DNA of 64,000 nt from NCBI GenBank assembly GCA_016787085.1, contig JAEUVJ010000050.1, positions 1 to 64,000 on the forward strand. Reading direction: 5' to 3'. The first letter of the stretch is position 1. Each line of letters opens with the position of its first letter. The notes under the pieces are model-generated. The model was not told the DNA's origin. It saw only the letters and a program-made list of their open reading frames with translations, and searched no databases. Source of the DNA: Chitinophagaceae bacterium. Its GTDB lineage: Bacteria; Bacteroidota; Bacteroidia; Chitinophagales; Chitinophagaceae. Positions 54,234 through 63,744 of the stretch are shown one piece after another. Made by a program: the position numbers and the translations under genes.

Positions 54234-54680
54234 TTACCATTTGTCCACTTCCTCAGTGCTGCCGTTATTGGCTACACTGGCGGGAGTGCTTTCGGCTTCG
54301 GCCTCTGCAGCAGGAGCGGGCGCTACGGAAGCTGCTGCAACAACAGGTGTGGCGGCTTCTACCTCACCCCCTTCATGTTCACCCGCTACTTCATCATGGT
54401 TGAATGCATCAAAATCGAAGTCAGGCATCAACTCTGTTTTTACATAATCCACCGCTTCGGTCAACGCTTTGATGAATTTGTTGAAGTCCTCTTTGTACAG
54501 GAATACTTTGTGCCTGTCATAGCCATTATCATCAAAACGTTTGCGGCTTTCGGTAATGGTCAGGTAATAATCATTCCCCTTGGTTGTCCTTACATCAAAG
54601 AAATACGTCCTTCTTTTTCCGGCCCGGATCCTTTTGCTGTAAATGCTGTCCGCTTTCTTTTCGTTATTCTCGTACGCCAC
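54234..54680 (-). CDS. DUF3276 / PUR-family DNA- and RNA-binding protein
   Basis: A 148-residue protein with a GTG start at 54680, because an in-frame stop lies 12 bases upstream. DSIYSKRIRAGKRRTYFFDV, DYYLTITESRKRF and KVFLYKEDFNKFIKALTEAV form a PUR-alpha-like repeat (about 10-90). An acidic and then Ala/Glu/Pro-rich, probably disordered tail follows (90-148). PUR proteins bind single-stranded nucleic acid; the role in Bacteroidota is unclear. It has a strong upstream promoter and a terminator. Confidence 0.9.
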   Translation of the reverse strand: MAYENNEKKADSIYSKRIRAGKRRTYFFDVRTTKGNDYYLTITESRKRFDDNGYDRHKVFLYKEDFNKFIKALTEAVDYVKTELMPDFDFDAFNHDEVAGEHEGGEVEAATPVVAAASVAPAPAAEAEAESTPASVANNGSTEEVDKW

Positions 54681-54731
54681 AGTTATAGAGTTTTAGCAGT
54701 TAAGAAATTACCCCTGTTTTTTCAGGATTTA

Positions 54732-54762
54732 CAAATATAGAGATGTTTTCGACACAGCCAAA
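54732..54762 (-). promoter_or_regulatory. PUR-family gene promoter (TTTG-19-TATATTTG)
   Basis: On the minus strand TTTG (complement of 54759-54762) is followed after 19 bases by TATATTTG (complement of 54732-54739), matching the Bacteroidota consensus. It lies 52 bases upstream of the GTG start. Confidence 0.7.
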
Positions 54763-54771
54763 TTCGGGAGG

Positions 54772-56622
54772 TTATGAGTTTGATGTCCCATTTGATACAT
54801 CTCCCCCGGTTTCCTGCTGCCGGGCATACAGACCGGCATAGTACCCGCCCGGGATAGCTACCAACTCCCGGTGTGTTCCCTGTTCTATGATCTCCCCATC
54901 TTCTAATACGATGATCTTGTCAAAATTCAGCAGAGAAAACATGCGATGGGTAATAATAATAGCGGTCTTATCCTGCAGGTACCCGTTCAGGTGGCCGATG
55001 ATCTCTTTCTCCGTCCGGGCATCCACGGCGCTCAGGCAGTCGTCAAAAACGACCAGTCCCGGTTCTTTGGCCAATGCCCTGGCAATAGAGATACGCTGTT
55101 TCTGCCCCCCGCTAAGAGTGACCCCTCTTTCTCCTATCGGGGTTTCATACTGCCGCGGCAGTCTTTCGATCTCTTTGTCCACACTGGCCTGGGCTGTGGC
55201 TTTCGCCACCACGTCGTGGCTGGCATGCTGTAACCCGAACAATACATTATTCTCAATGCTTTCACTGAACAGGAAAACATCCTGCGGTACATAGCTGATC
55301 TGTTCACGCAAAGATCTCAGTTCTGCCTGCCTGATATCAATTCCCTCTGCCTCGATAGCGCCGCTTTGTACATCATACATCCGCAGCAATAGCTGTGCAA
55401 TGGTTGTCTTCCCGCTGCCTGTTCGCCCTACTATTGCCACCTTTTCTCCTTTTTTAATATGGAGATCAAAATCCTTTAATGCCTGTATGCCTGTATCCGG
55501 GTAAACAAAGTTTACATTCCGGAATAAGATGTTCCCCTGCAGATCAATTCTTACAGGCTTTTCCTGCTCTTGTATAGCGGGTTTTGTATCCAGGAACTCA
55601 TTCAGTCTTTTTTGCGAAGCGGCCGCCCGCTGTATCATACTTGCCGTTAACCCAATAGCACTGACAGGGAACGTCAGCATATTGACATACATCACAAATT
55701 CCACGATCGTGTCAATGCCGATATTGTGCATGCCCCTGATATAATAGATACCTCCGATCATGATCGTCACCAGGGTGCTGATACCGATCAGCAGTGTGAT
55801 CGCAGGAAAATAGATCGCCTCTACTTTGGCCAGCCCGATTGCATTTTTCCGGTATTCTTCACTGTTCTTTGTAAAAAAACCTAACATCGCCTTTTCCTGC
55901 ACAAAGGATTTGATCACCCGGATACCGGAATAGGATTCCTGGGCATTGGTTGTAAGATCAGAAAGCAGAGATTGTATCTTCTCACTTCTCTTATGTATCG
56001 TATTGTTAACATAATAAATAGCTACCGCCAGGATGGGTAAAGGAGCCAGTACGTATAAGGTAAGTAATGAATCTCTCTTGTACATAAAGAGTACCGACAG
56101 GAAAATGACGGATACCAGGTTGACCAGGTACATCAGTGCCGGCCCGGTGTACATTCTTACCCGGCTCACATCTTCGGCAATGCGGTTCATCAGGTCACCG
56201 GTACTGTTCTTTTTATAGAAAGCCATATCGAGCTGCTGGTAATGGCTGTACACTTCATTCTTCTGGTCATATTCGATGTGGCGGCTCATGACAATGATCG
56301 TTTGCCGCATCAGGAACAAAAAGAAACCGCGGAGCAAGGCAAGCACCAGTATCGTAAGGCCGCAAAGGATCACCACATGGGCAACTTTCGAAGACTCTGC
56401 CCATCTTATGAATGTGTCTACCAACCCGTCATAATCCGGTTGCCTGGTTCTTTGTCTATACCCCGGTAATTGTAATGACCTTTGTACAAAATCAATCACA
56501 AAACCCGTGATCTGCGGGACGAGTACGTTGAAATAGTTGGACAAAAAAACGAACAGGATACCGAATCCCAGCCTGTACCGGTACTTCCAGAAATATTTAT
56601 TGACCGCCTTTAAATGCTTCAT
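54772..56622 (-). CDS. ABC exporter, fused permease and ATPase (MdlB/MsbA-like)
   Basis: A 616-residue half-transporter from the ATG at 56622. Six transmembrane helices fill residues 15-325. The ATPase follows with Walker A GRTGSGKTT, signature LSGGQKQRISIARAL, Walker B GLVVFDDCLSAVD, and switch His in IIITHRMFSLL. The residue after the Walker B Asp is Asp rather than Glu, as in several exporters of the MdlA group. It probably works as a homodimer exporting lipids or drugs. It is divergent from ppsA. Confidence 0.93.
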   Translation of the reverse strand: MKHLKAVNKYFWKYRYRLGFGILFVFLSNYFNVLVPQITGFVIDFVQRSLQLPGYRQRTRQPDYDGLVDTFIRWAESSKVAHVVILCGLTILVLALLRGFFLFLMRQTIIVMSRHIEYDQKNEVYSHYQQLDMAFYKKNSTGDLMNRIAEDVSRVRMYTGPALMYLVNLVSVIFLSVLFMYKRDSLLTLYVLAPLPILAVAIYYVNNTIHKRSEKIQSLLSDLTTNAQESYSGIRVIKSFVQEKAMLGFFTKNSEEYRKNAIGLAKVEAIYFPAITLLIGISTLVTIMIGGIYYIRGMHNIGIDTIVEFVMYVNMLTFPVSAIGLTASMIQRAAASQKRLNEFLDTKPAIQEQEKPVRIDLQGNILFRNVNFVYPDTGIQALKDFDLHIKKGEKVAIVGRTGSGKTTIAQLLLRMYDVQSGAIEAEGIDIRQAELRSLREQISYVPQDVFLFSESIENNVLFGLQHASHDVVAKATAQASVDKEIERLPRQYETPIGERGVTLSGGQKQRISIARALAKEPGLVVFDDCLSAVDARTEKEIIGHLNGYLQDKTAIIITHRMFSLLNFDKIIVLEDGEIIEQGTHRELVAIPGGYYAGLYARQQETGGDVSNGTSNS

Positions 56623-56885
56623 CGGGTGCAAAGGTATTGATCCGGGATGTAACCAATAACCCGGAGGTAAGGAAGTAACTCTTCTTATATGAACGGCAAC
56701 ATTTCTACAAAGGCTGTAGAGTGGTACCTATAAAGTGTCAGTGATACATTCCTGAATAGCGTATAAATACCTATTTCTTTTTCGATAAATCTTGTATTTT
56801 GTTAATACCATACGAACCTGCATGAATAACGGTCCGCTCTTTATACGATTGCTATTGTTTAACTGCCTTAAACCTTCCCTGCCAC

Positions 56886-59306
56886 ATGAGTACAGGAACT
56901 TTTCTGCTCAACCTCGACGAAGTCGGGTTGAATGACCTTGATATGGTCGGCGGCAAGAATGCCTCTTTAGGCGAAATGCTGCAAAACCTCACCAGCCTCG
57001 GTATCAACATTCCCAACGGCTTTGTGATCACTGTTGATGCGTACCGGGAATTCCTCAGGCACAATGCCCTGGAAAAAACGATCCGGGATATTGTAAATGG
57101 TATTGACTATGACGATATCGAATCACTTCGCCGTGGCGGCCTGCATGTGAGAACACTGGTCAAGAATTCAAAATTCCCGAAAGACCTGAGTGAAATGATC
57201 ATTCAGAAATACTATGAACTCTCCAAACGATATGACCAGGAGCAAACCGACGTAGCAGTACGTTCATCTGCCACAGCGGAGGATCTTCCGGATGCATCAT
57301 TTGCAGGACAGCAAGAGACCTACCTGAATGTCCGCGGGCCTGCCTCACTGATCAATTCAGTTCGTAATTGTTTTGCATCGCTGTTTACCGACAGGGCCAT
57401 CAGTTATCGCCAGAGCTTTGGTTATGATCATTTCAATATCGGCCTTTCAGTATGTGTGCAAAAAATGGTAAGAAGCGACCTTGCTGCTTCAGGTGTTGCT
57501 TTTTCACTCGATACAGAAAGCGGTTTTAAAGACGTGGTTGTTATCAACGCATCCTATGGCCTTGGAGAAATGATAGTGCAGGGCGCCGTGAGCCCGGATG
57601 AATACATCGTATTCAAACCTACCCTGAAGGAAGGTTTTGCCAGTGTGATCGAAAAGAAACTCGGCAATAAGGACAGAATGATGATATATGGCGATAACCC
57701 GGATGAAAGGGTACAGATCATTCAGGTGGAGAGATCGTTGCAGCAGCGTTATTGTCTGACCAACGAAAGAGTGCTGCAATTGGCAGGATGGGTGATGAAG
57801 ATCGAAGAGTACTATTCCAAATTAAAGAACCGATGGTGCCCGATGGATGTGGAATGGGCCGTGGATGGGCTGAGCAAAGAATTGTTCATTGTGCAGGCAA
57901 GACCAGAGACGATCCATTCGCAAAAAGATCATTCCACGATCACCGGCTATGTGATGAATGACAGTGTTCCGCGTACACCCTTGTTCAAAGGGATTGCCGT
58001 AGGTGATAAGATCGCTTCGGGCAACGTTTCCATTTTATTCTCCCTGGACAAACGCATCACCGAAGGACATGTATTCAAAGAAGGGGATGTATTGGTTACG
58101 GATATGACCGACCCGGACTGGGAACCGATCATGAAGAAAGCGTCGGCCATTATTACCAATAAAGGGGGAAGAACATGTCATGCGGCTATTGTAGCAAGAG
58201 AACTGGGCGTGCCGGCTATTGTGGGTTGTATCAATGCAACTGAACTGCTGACCGATGGACAACTGATCACCGCTTCCTGTGCCGAAGGTGACGAAGGCCT
58301 GATCTATGAAGGGTCTATCCCTTTTCATCAAACCGAGACCAACCTGCATGATCTGCCGAAAATAAAAACGCCGATCATGCTGAATGTGGCCTCGCCGAGT
58401 TTAGCTTTTCGTTTCTCCCACTTACCTAATGCCGGCGTAGGACTGGCCAGGGAAGAATTTATCATCAATAATTACATACAGGCACACCCGCTGGCGCTGA
58501 TGCAGCACCAGCACCTGAACGATAAAGAACTGTCTGCCACGATCAAAAAAATGATCGCCGGGTTTGATGATGAAGAAGATTTCTTTATCAAACGTCTCTC
58601 CTATGGCATTGCCAAAATTGCTTCTGCTTTTTATCCTAACAAAGTGATCGTCCGTTTCAGCGATTTCAAAAGCAATGAATATTACAATCTGCTTGGTGGC
58701 AAATACTTTGAACCACATGAAGAGAACCCGATGATCGGCTGGCGCGGCGCTTCCAGGTATTATTCCGAAAAATACAAAGCGGCATTCGGGTTAGAATGTA
58801 AAGCCATCAAAAGAGTGAGAGAGGAAATGGGGCTGAAGAATGTAGTAGTAATGATCCCCTTCTGCCGCACCGTGGAAGAATTACACAAAGTAGCCGGTGT
58901 AATGAAAGAATATGGCCTGGAAAGAGGAAAGGAAGGGCTGGAAATATTTTTAATGGCCGAGATACCGTCTAATATTTTACTGGCGGATGAATTCTCCAAA
59001 CACATTGACGGCTTCTCCATCGGCTCCAACGATCTTACGCAATTGACATTAGGACTTGACCGTGATTCATCTCTTGTGGCGCATTTATACGATGAACGAA
59101 ACCTGGCTGTTAAAGCAATGCTGAAGATGCTGATACAAACCGCGAAAAAGAATAAAGTAAAAGTCGGCATCTGCGGGCAGGGCCCTTCTGACTTTCCCGA
59201 CTTTGCCCAGTTCCTCGTGGAAGAAGGAATAGACAGTATATCGGTGACGCCTGATTCGGTGATCAAAACAATGAAGGCGATTGATGCGGTGGAGAGAAGG
59301 GTTTGA
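56886..59306 (+). CDS. ppsA: phosphoenolpyruvate synthase
   Basis: An 806-residue enzyme forming PEP from pyruvate and ATP, used in gluconeogenesis. The N-terminal ATP-binding domain has GGKNASLGEMLQNL and AVRSSATAEDLPDASFAGQQ. The swivelling domain has the phospho-His motif KGGRTCHAAIVARELGVPAI with His432. The C-terminal PEP-binding barrel has FSIGSNDLTQLTLGLDRDS and VGICGQGPSDFPDF with the conserved Cys. Complete for the family. Monocistronic. Confidence 0.96.
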   Translation: MSTGTFLLNLDEVGLNDLDMVGGKNASLGEMLQNLTSLGINIPNGFVITVDAYREFLRHNALEKTIRDIVNGIDYDDIESLRRGGLHVRTLVKNSKFPKDLSEMIIQKYYELSKRYDQEQTDVAVRSSATAEDLPDASFAGQQETYLNVRGPASLINSVRNCFASLFTDRAISYRQSFGYDHFNIGLSVCVQKMVRSDLAASGVAFSLDTESGFKDVVVINASYGLGEMIVQGAVSPDEYIVFKPTLKEGFASVIEKKLGNKDRMMIYGDNPDERVQIIQVERSLQQRYCLTNERVLQLAGWVMKIEEYYSKLKNRWCPMDVEWAVDGLSKELFIVQARPETIHSQKDHSTITGYVMNDSVPRTPLFKGIAVGDKIASGNVSILFSLDKRITEGHVFKEGDVLVTDMTDPDWEPIMKKASAIITNKGGRTCHAAIVARELGVPAIVGCINATELLTDGQLITASCAEGDEGLIYEGSIPFHQTETNLHDLPKIKTPIMLNVASPSLAFRFSHLPNAGVGLAREEFIINNYIQAHPLALMQHQHLNDKELSATIKKMIAGFDDEEDFFIKRLSYGIAKIASAFYPNKVIVRFSDFKSNEYYNLLGGKYFEPHEENPMIGWRGASRYYSEKYKAAFGLECKAIKRVREEMGLKNVVVMIPFCRTVEELHKVAGVMKEYGLERGKEGLEIFLMAEIPSNILLADEFSKHIDGFSIGSNDLTQLTLGLDRDSSLVAHLYDERNLAVKAMLKMLIQTAKKNKVKVGICGQGPSDFPDFAQFLVEEGIDSISVTPDSVIKTMKAIDAVERRV

Positions 59307-59398
59307 TAGAAATACTTAATAAAGCATAAATAGTCCTGTACAATTGCTCAGGCAACCCTTCATTTCTATAGCGCCACCATGGCCGGATTCCAGTTTTG

Positions 59399-60793
59399 CT
59401 ATATAGCATTACTTTTCGGGTCTGCCCGCCTCTTTTCATCTTCCAGCAGTCCCATCATCTTTTCCGCCATACTGCTGTCCTCATTTCTTTTTTTCCTGAA
59501 AGAGATAATTAAACGCAGATTCCTGGCAGTAGAATCGGGCATCCAGCTTCCTTCTATGTTTGTTGCCAGCGCTTTTTTCAACCAGGCCTTGGCTGCAGCT
59601 TCTTCATTCTTTATCACAGCCAGTTCCAGCAGCGTTGCATAATCCCAGTAATCAGATCTGCCTTTCTCTGTCCCCAGTTTTCGTATCACGGCATACTCCA
59701 CTACCGGCATCAGTTTTTTGATCATCTCTTTACTGTCATTGTCCCCTTTCAGTTCCAGCAGGATCACTGCATTGACGCCGGGATAAGCATCCCGCCAGTC
59801 GGTTTCAAAACCTTTGAGATATATTTCAATAGCCTTGTCCAAAAAAGATTCCGCCCGCAGTTCATTATTTTCCTTCAGGGCTTTTTCAAAAAGGTCTTTA
59901 TATACCCTGCCAAGTATGCCATAGGTCTCGCTGCTGGGGCCCTGCTGTTCAATTACATTTTCCAATACACCTATGGCTTCTTCTTTTTCACCTATCCTGT
60001 TCAATGCAAACCCGAGTTGCTCCTGCACCATCACCGTCTGCTGCACATGAGCCGGCAATGAACGGATATAAGTGATCATATTGGAAAACCCTTCCTGCGA
60101 ACGGTAAGAAAGCATGACATCAATCAACACGCCTGTTTCTTCATTCTCCGGATCAATACTGCTTTTTACTATTTCATCAATAGCGTTGATCCGGTCTTCT
60201 TTCGTGCCTTCTTTGCGCCGGGCTTTGGCTAATCTTTCCCTCATCTCTTTGTCGTAGCTTACCTTATCCCGGAATATATCCGTCTTTTCATGTGCCACGC
60301 TGTTTTGAAAAGAGATACCGTCCACCAACTGGTAAACCGGGCTGTCGGTTGATTTTTGCTTTTTAGCATTCTTCAATTGACCGGCCAGTGCATCTATATC
60401 CTTTTCCGCTACGGAAAAATCTTTTCCCATAGCATAACTATAAGGCAGGCAACGGACAGCGTTCACGTCAAAAGGAAGTTTAGCGCCTGCCGCAAAAATG
60501 GTGACCGTGGTATGGGGCTTTACTGCATGGCGGATACCTAATTCATAAAACACATTGGCATTGGCCGTAGTAAGATCCGCTATAGCATAATCACATAAGA
60601 TGAGCCGCTCGTACATCGGTTTATGAATGATACCGTTTACGGTTTCTTCGTCAGCCCGGATGGGTTCCAGGCCTGCTTTCACGATCGCCGGGTGGATCAA
60701 TTGCCGGTAAACGGCATCAAAATCTATTTCATTTCCGTCAGCATCCTTTTTTCGTCCAAAGGGCATGATCACAAAACATAAAGGCTTATTCAT
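59399..60793 (-). CDS. TIR/deoxyribosyltransferase-like protein with helical TPR-type (DUF4071-like) C terminus
   Basis: A 464-residue cytosolic protein. Residues 1-150 form an alpha/beta domain with LCFVIMPFGRKKDADGNEID at the start and LCDYAIADLTTANANVFYEL (then GIRHA) in the middle. The acidic residue in FYELG is where TIR-like and nucleoside-deoxyribosyltransferase-like enzymes keep their catalytic Glu, so NAD or nucleotide cleavage is possible. Residues of about 180-440 are helical repeats (LGFALNRIGEKEEAIGVLEN; ETYGILGRVYKDLFEKALKE) resembling the DUF4071/TPR-S region of predicted conflict proteins. It begins 4 bases after a patatin gene stops, so the two form one module. Confidence 0.72.
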   Translation of the reverse strand: MNKPLCFVIMPFGRKKDADGNEIDFDAVYRQLIHPAIVKAGLEPIRADEETVNGIIHKPMYERLILCDYAIADLTTANANVFYELGIRHAVKPHTTVTIFAAGAKLPFDVNAVRCLPYSYAMGKDFSVAEKDIDALAGQLKNAKKQKSTDSPVYQLVDGISFQNSVAHEKTDIFRDKVSYDKEMRERLAKARRKEGTKEDRINAIDEIVKSSIDPENEETGVLIDVMLSYRSQEGFSNMITYIRSLPAHVQQTVMVQEQLGFALNRIGEKEEAIGVLENVIEQQGPSSETYGILGRVYKDLFEKALKENNELRAESFLDKAIEIYLKGFETDWRDAYPGVNAVILLELKGDNDSKEMIKKLMPVVEYAVIRKLGTEKGRSDYWDYATLLELAVIKNEEAAAKAWLKKALATNIEGSWMPDSTARNLRLIISFRKKRNEDSSMAEKMMGLLEDEKRRADPKSNAI

Positions 60794-60797
60794 AACA

Positions 60798-61961
60798 TCA
60801 TATTTTAAAACTGGCCGGGAAATGATCTGGCAATACTTCTTTAGCCGCTGCTTTCTCTCCTATTTCATACAATTCAAAACGGCTACCGGTATTGCTCATC
60901 TCCACCAGGTCGTCAATTTCTTCCTTTGTATAGCTTTTATTCATCAGGGGACCTATTGATTTTTGATCAAGCCACAGGTTATAGCGTAAATAGGACATAA
61001 ACCCTTTGTCCTTTTCATGAGTACCGGCCATATCTCCGGATAAACTACCGCTTTCGCCATCAATCTCCCATGCGGTCGGCGAATCGCTCAGCCATTGCAG
61101 GATGGCCTGGTTATGCCAGCTTGCATCCTGCATGAACATATCGGGCAACTGCGAAGCCCAGTGCAGCAAATTGTTTTTAGAAACTTTCTCCGGCATTTTT
61201 TCCCATCGGCTCATACCGGTACCTGCCGAAACAAGAAAAATATTTTCCGCCCCCCATTTCCAATGAAAAGGGAAACCTCTTAGCGTTGCTACCATTAATA
61301 ATTGCAGGGCCGGGTTATTGGCCATACTTACTCCACCATCCACAAAGGCGGCAGTAGGCATGGCCCCGCCGGTATCAATCATCTGCGGTAAAAAATAAGT
61401 GGGCGCTGCGGCACTGGCTCTCACAGCCTGCCACAAAGGGATGTCTTTATTCCTGCCATCAGCTGAATCGTAATATTTTCCTTTGGGATGATTGATCAGC
61501 GGCCATACACTGTTGGTATCCGCCCTTTTTGTTACTATGCAGAGACCAGTTTGTATTTGATCGCTGCCTAATGTAATATCACCAAAGGCATGATGAAGCT
61601 CTTCTTCCAGCGGCCGCTGGTCGTAGCCGGCATACAAAAACCTTGGCCATTTAAAAATATTCCACCATTTGTATTTTTTGGCGAATATTTTTCCACCCAG
61701 ATCAAAGTACATCGTTTTGATCTCTGCAATTGTTTTGCCGGTCGCCAGCAGGGATGCAATGATGGAACCGGTACTGGTGCCGCCGATCAGGTCGAAATAA
61801 TGACAAAGCCGGAAGCCGGGTTCGTTGCCATGCTGGCGGCGGAGTATATCTTCTATCTTTTGCAAATACCCAAGAGTTAATGCCCCCCGTATGCCGCCGC
61901 CATCCAGCGCCAGTATCCGCTTAGGGCCCTCTGCATATAAATGTTTTTCCAACGCTGTCAT
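60798..61961 (-). CDS. patatin-like phospholipase (CapV-type)
   Basis: A 387-residue protein. The oxyanion motif DGGGIRG is at residues 20-26, nucleophile Ser63 lies in GGTSTGS, and catalytic Asp208 in VDGGVSMANNPAL, giving an intact patatin Ser-Asp dyad. It lacks a signal peptide and so acts inside the cell, probably on membrane phospholipids. The C-terminal part (after about 300) may hold a regulatory region. It is the first gene of a two-gene unit with the TIR/NDT-like protein. Patatins of this type are effectors in several anti-phage systems, but no cyclic-nucleotide synthase is nearby. Confidence 0.88.
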   Translation of the reverse strand: MTALEKHLYAEGPKRILALDGGGIRGALTLGYLQKIEDILRRQHGNEPGFRLCHYFDLIGGTSTGSIIASLLATGKTIAEIKTMYFDLGGKIFAKKYKWWNIFKWPRFLYAGYDQRPLEEELHHAFGDITLGSDQIQTGLCIVTKRADTNSVWPLINHPKGKYYDSADGRNKDIPLWQAVRASAAAPTYFLPQMIDTGGAMPTAAFVDGGVSMANNPALQLLMVATLRGFPFHWKWGAENIFLVSAGTGMSRWEKMPEKVSKNNLLHWASQLPDMFMQDASWHNQAILQWLSDSPTAWEIDGESGSLSGDMAGTHEKDKGFMSYLRYNLWLDQKSIGPLMNKSYTKEEIDDLVEMSNTGSRFELYEIGEKAAAKEVLPDHFPASFKI

Positions 61962-62537
61962 ATAGGTTAATTTAAAATTTCACATGCGACGTAAACGGGA
62001 AAACGCAAGCAGGTAAATAACCGTACTGTTCCCCTGTTATGTTTTCAAAGGGAATATAACCTTAAAGAGAAACCATCTGCTATTTCATGGAACTAACCGG
62101 AGCGATAACTGTGAAGTATATTAAATGTAGGGTAAATAAATAACACCTGCTTAAAATAATTTGCACCGCAGTGCCTGCCGATCACTTTACAAGCACTGCA
62201 TCAAAAAATACTACCTTTGTGGTATTCTTTTGGCTCTGTAGCTATGTTATCTTTAGCTTTCAGCCATCACATTTTCCTTTACCCACACCCGATTCATTAC
62301 CCGCTCTGATTAAGCAATGGACTATGTAAGCAAACAGGCATTACAGCTTCTATAGCCTGTACGTATTTCTGGACTTACCCGTTGGATCTGATTCGTATCA
62401 CAGCACAAGGGTTCTGATAGTTTACTGATGTTTGGTCACACAGGTGTACAGTTTGCCTTCACAACAGGCGAAAACATGGCAGTGACTATATGCAGGTATC
62501 TGCCACATTCAAATAAAATGATACTATCCTTTGAGAA
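61962..62537. other. 576-base divergent intergenic region with a possible promoter
   Basis: No gene is seen on either strand. TACCTTTG at 62212-62219 fits the -7 consensus and TTTA lies about 22 bases upstream, so it may drive the plus-strand injection-system operon with a leader of about 310 bases. An upstream start for the patatin unit is also expected here but no clear box is found. Confidence 0.4.
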
Positions 62538-63104
62538 ATGATACAGCAGGCAATTGATATAATCTGTAAAGCATTGGCAAAAGGCGGGTTTGAGACGACC
62601 CCGCCCATCGCCAGGAATATCGCTGAACTGATAGCTGACCCGGGCGCAGACAATACGCAGGCGGTTATTGTTTCATTGATCAATATTGAAGAGAACAGGG
62701 TATCGAGGGATCCAAGAAATTATTTGCGGCCGGCTCCGGGTAGCGGCAATAGCGTTATACTAAAAAACCCTGCTGTTCATCTGAACCTCACTCTCCTCTT
62801 TACCTCTGTAAGAAGCGGCCAGGGATATGAAAATGCACTGATGGATATTCAAAAAGTGATCGGCTTCTTTCAGCAAAAAATGGTGTTTGATGCTTCCAAT
62901 ACAGACCCCTTCCCTGCTCCCATTGAAAAGCTGATCGTCGAGATGCTGAGCCTGAACTTAGAACAACTGCACCAGCTATGGTCTATGCTCGGAGGCAAAT
63001 ACTATCCGTCCGTAGCCTATAAAGTAAGAATGGTAACAATTGACAGCATTAAACCGGAGACAGGAGAAGTGATTACAGAGATAGAAACAAAGTACTACGT
63101 ATAA
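62538..63104 (+). CDS. DUF4255 (Pvc16-like) contractile injection system protein
   Basis: A 188-residue protein with the DUF4255/Pvc16_N pattern: MIQQAIDIICKALAKGGFET, then IARNIAELIADP, IVSLINIEENRVSRDPRNYL, and LHQLWSMLGGKYYPSVAYKV. Such proteins are constant members of extracellular contractile injection systems (Afp/PVC/MAC), where they probably cap or terminate the tube-sheath. It is the first gene of the plus-strand operon; the next gene begins 13 bases after its stop. No signal peptide. Confidence 0.88.
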   Translation: MIQQAIDIICKALAKGGFETTPPIARNIAELIADPGADNTQAVIVSLINIEENRVSRDPRNYLRPAPGSGNSVILKNPAVHLNLTLLFTSVRSGQGYENALMDIQKVIGFFQQKMVFDASNTDPFPAPIEKLIVEMLSLNLEQLHQLWSMLGGKYYPSVAYKVRMVTIDSIKPETGEVITEIETKYYV

Positions 63105-63116
63105 ACAAACTGGTGT

Positions 63117-63713
63117 ATGAAGCTGATAGAAACAGTTCATATAGGGTATGCAAAACTATTCAGCCTGGCAATTGAACATGAAGGTTATGAGGTAACAGCA
63201 GAGCAACCCGACAATGATGATCCCGGTGATGACCCGCAGGCTGTCACGCAAAGCCATGTACTCGATTCGTTGGATATAGAGCCTGATAAAACCACGATGG
63301 AGCTACTGCTGAATCATACCATAGCTGTAAAGACCGGTAATAATTCGGTACAATGTTTCATTCGATGTACAGAGGATAATAAGCCCTATATAGGATTGGC
63401 TGATAGTGCCCGGCTTCGTTTTCTTATAAAAGCCGCCAGCGATTTTTTCAGCAAAACAAATGTGCAGGTAACGGGAAGTGAACAGGTCTATCTTTTCAGC
63501 AATAGGGACAATAACGGCAGCAACGGGCTGCTGTCAAAAAATGAAACTGTTTCAGACGACGATCTGAAAGGAACAGCGGAAGCGGTACCCGATGAGAAAT
63601 GTTTTGGCATCATTGACCTGTATAACAGCGGAACAACAGATGATTACAGGCTGCTTGATAGCAGCGGCGTGATCAACAGCAGGCAATACCGGCTGAAGTT
63701 TGAAGAAAAATAA
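63117..63713 (+). CDS. unknown protein between DUF4255 and sheath genes
   Basis: A 198-residue acidic protein with no recognised domain. It has a soluble N-terminal part (KLIETVHIGYAKLFSLAIEH), an Asp/Gln-rich linker (about 28-50), and a later mixed region ending RQYRLKFEEK. There is no signal peptide or membrane helix. Its place between the Pvc16-like and sheath genes suggests a structural or assembly protein of the injection system (inference). Confidence 0.65.
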   Translation: MKLIETVHIGYAKLFSLAIEHEGYEVTAEQPDNDDPGDDPQAVTQSHVLDSLDIEPDKTTMELLLNHTIAVKTGNNSVQCFIRCTEDNKPYIGLADSARLRFLIKAASDFFSKTNVQVTGSEQVYLFSNRDNNGSNGLLSKNETVSDDDLKGTAEAVPDEKCFGIIDLYNSGTTDDYRLLDSSGVINSRQYRLKFEEK

Positions 63714-63744
63714 AATTGATTGTTCAACTCGTAAATCCATTTAT

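Noticed and set aside
59399..61961. A complete CBASS operon
   Set aside because: There is a patatin effector but no CD-NTase-type cyclase and no ancillary Cap genes in the neighbourhood shown.
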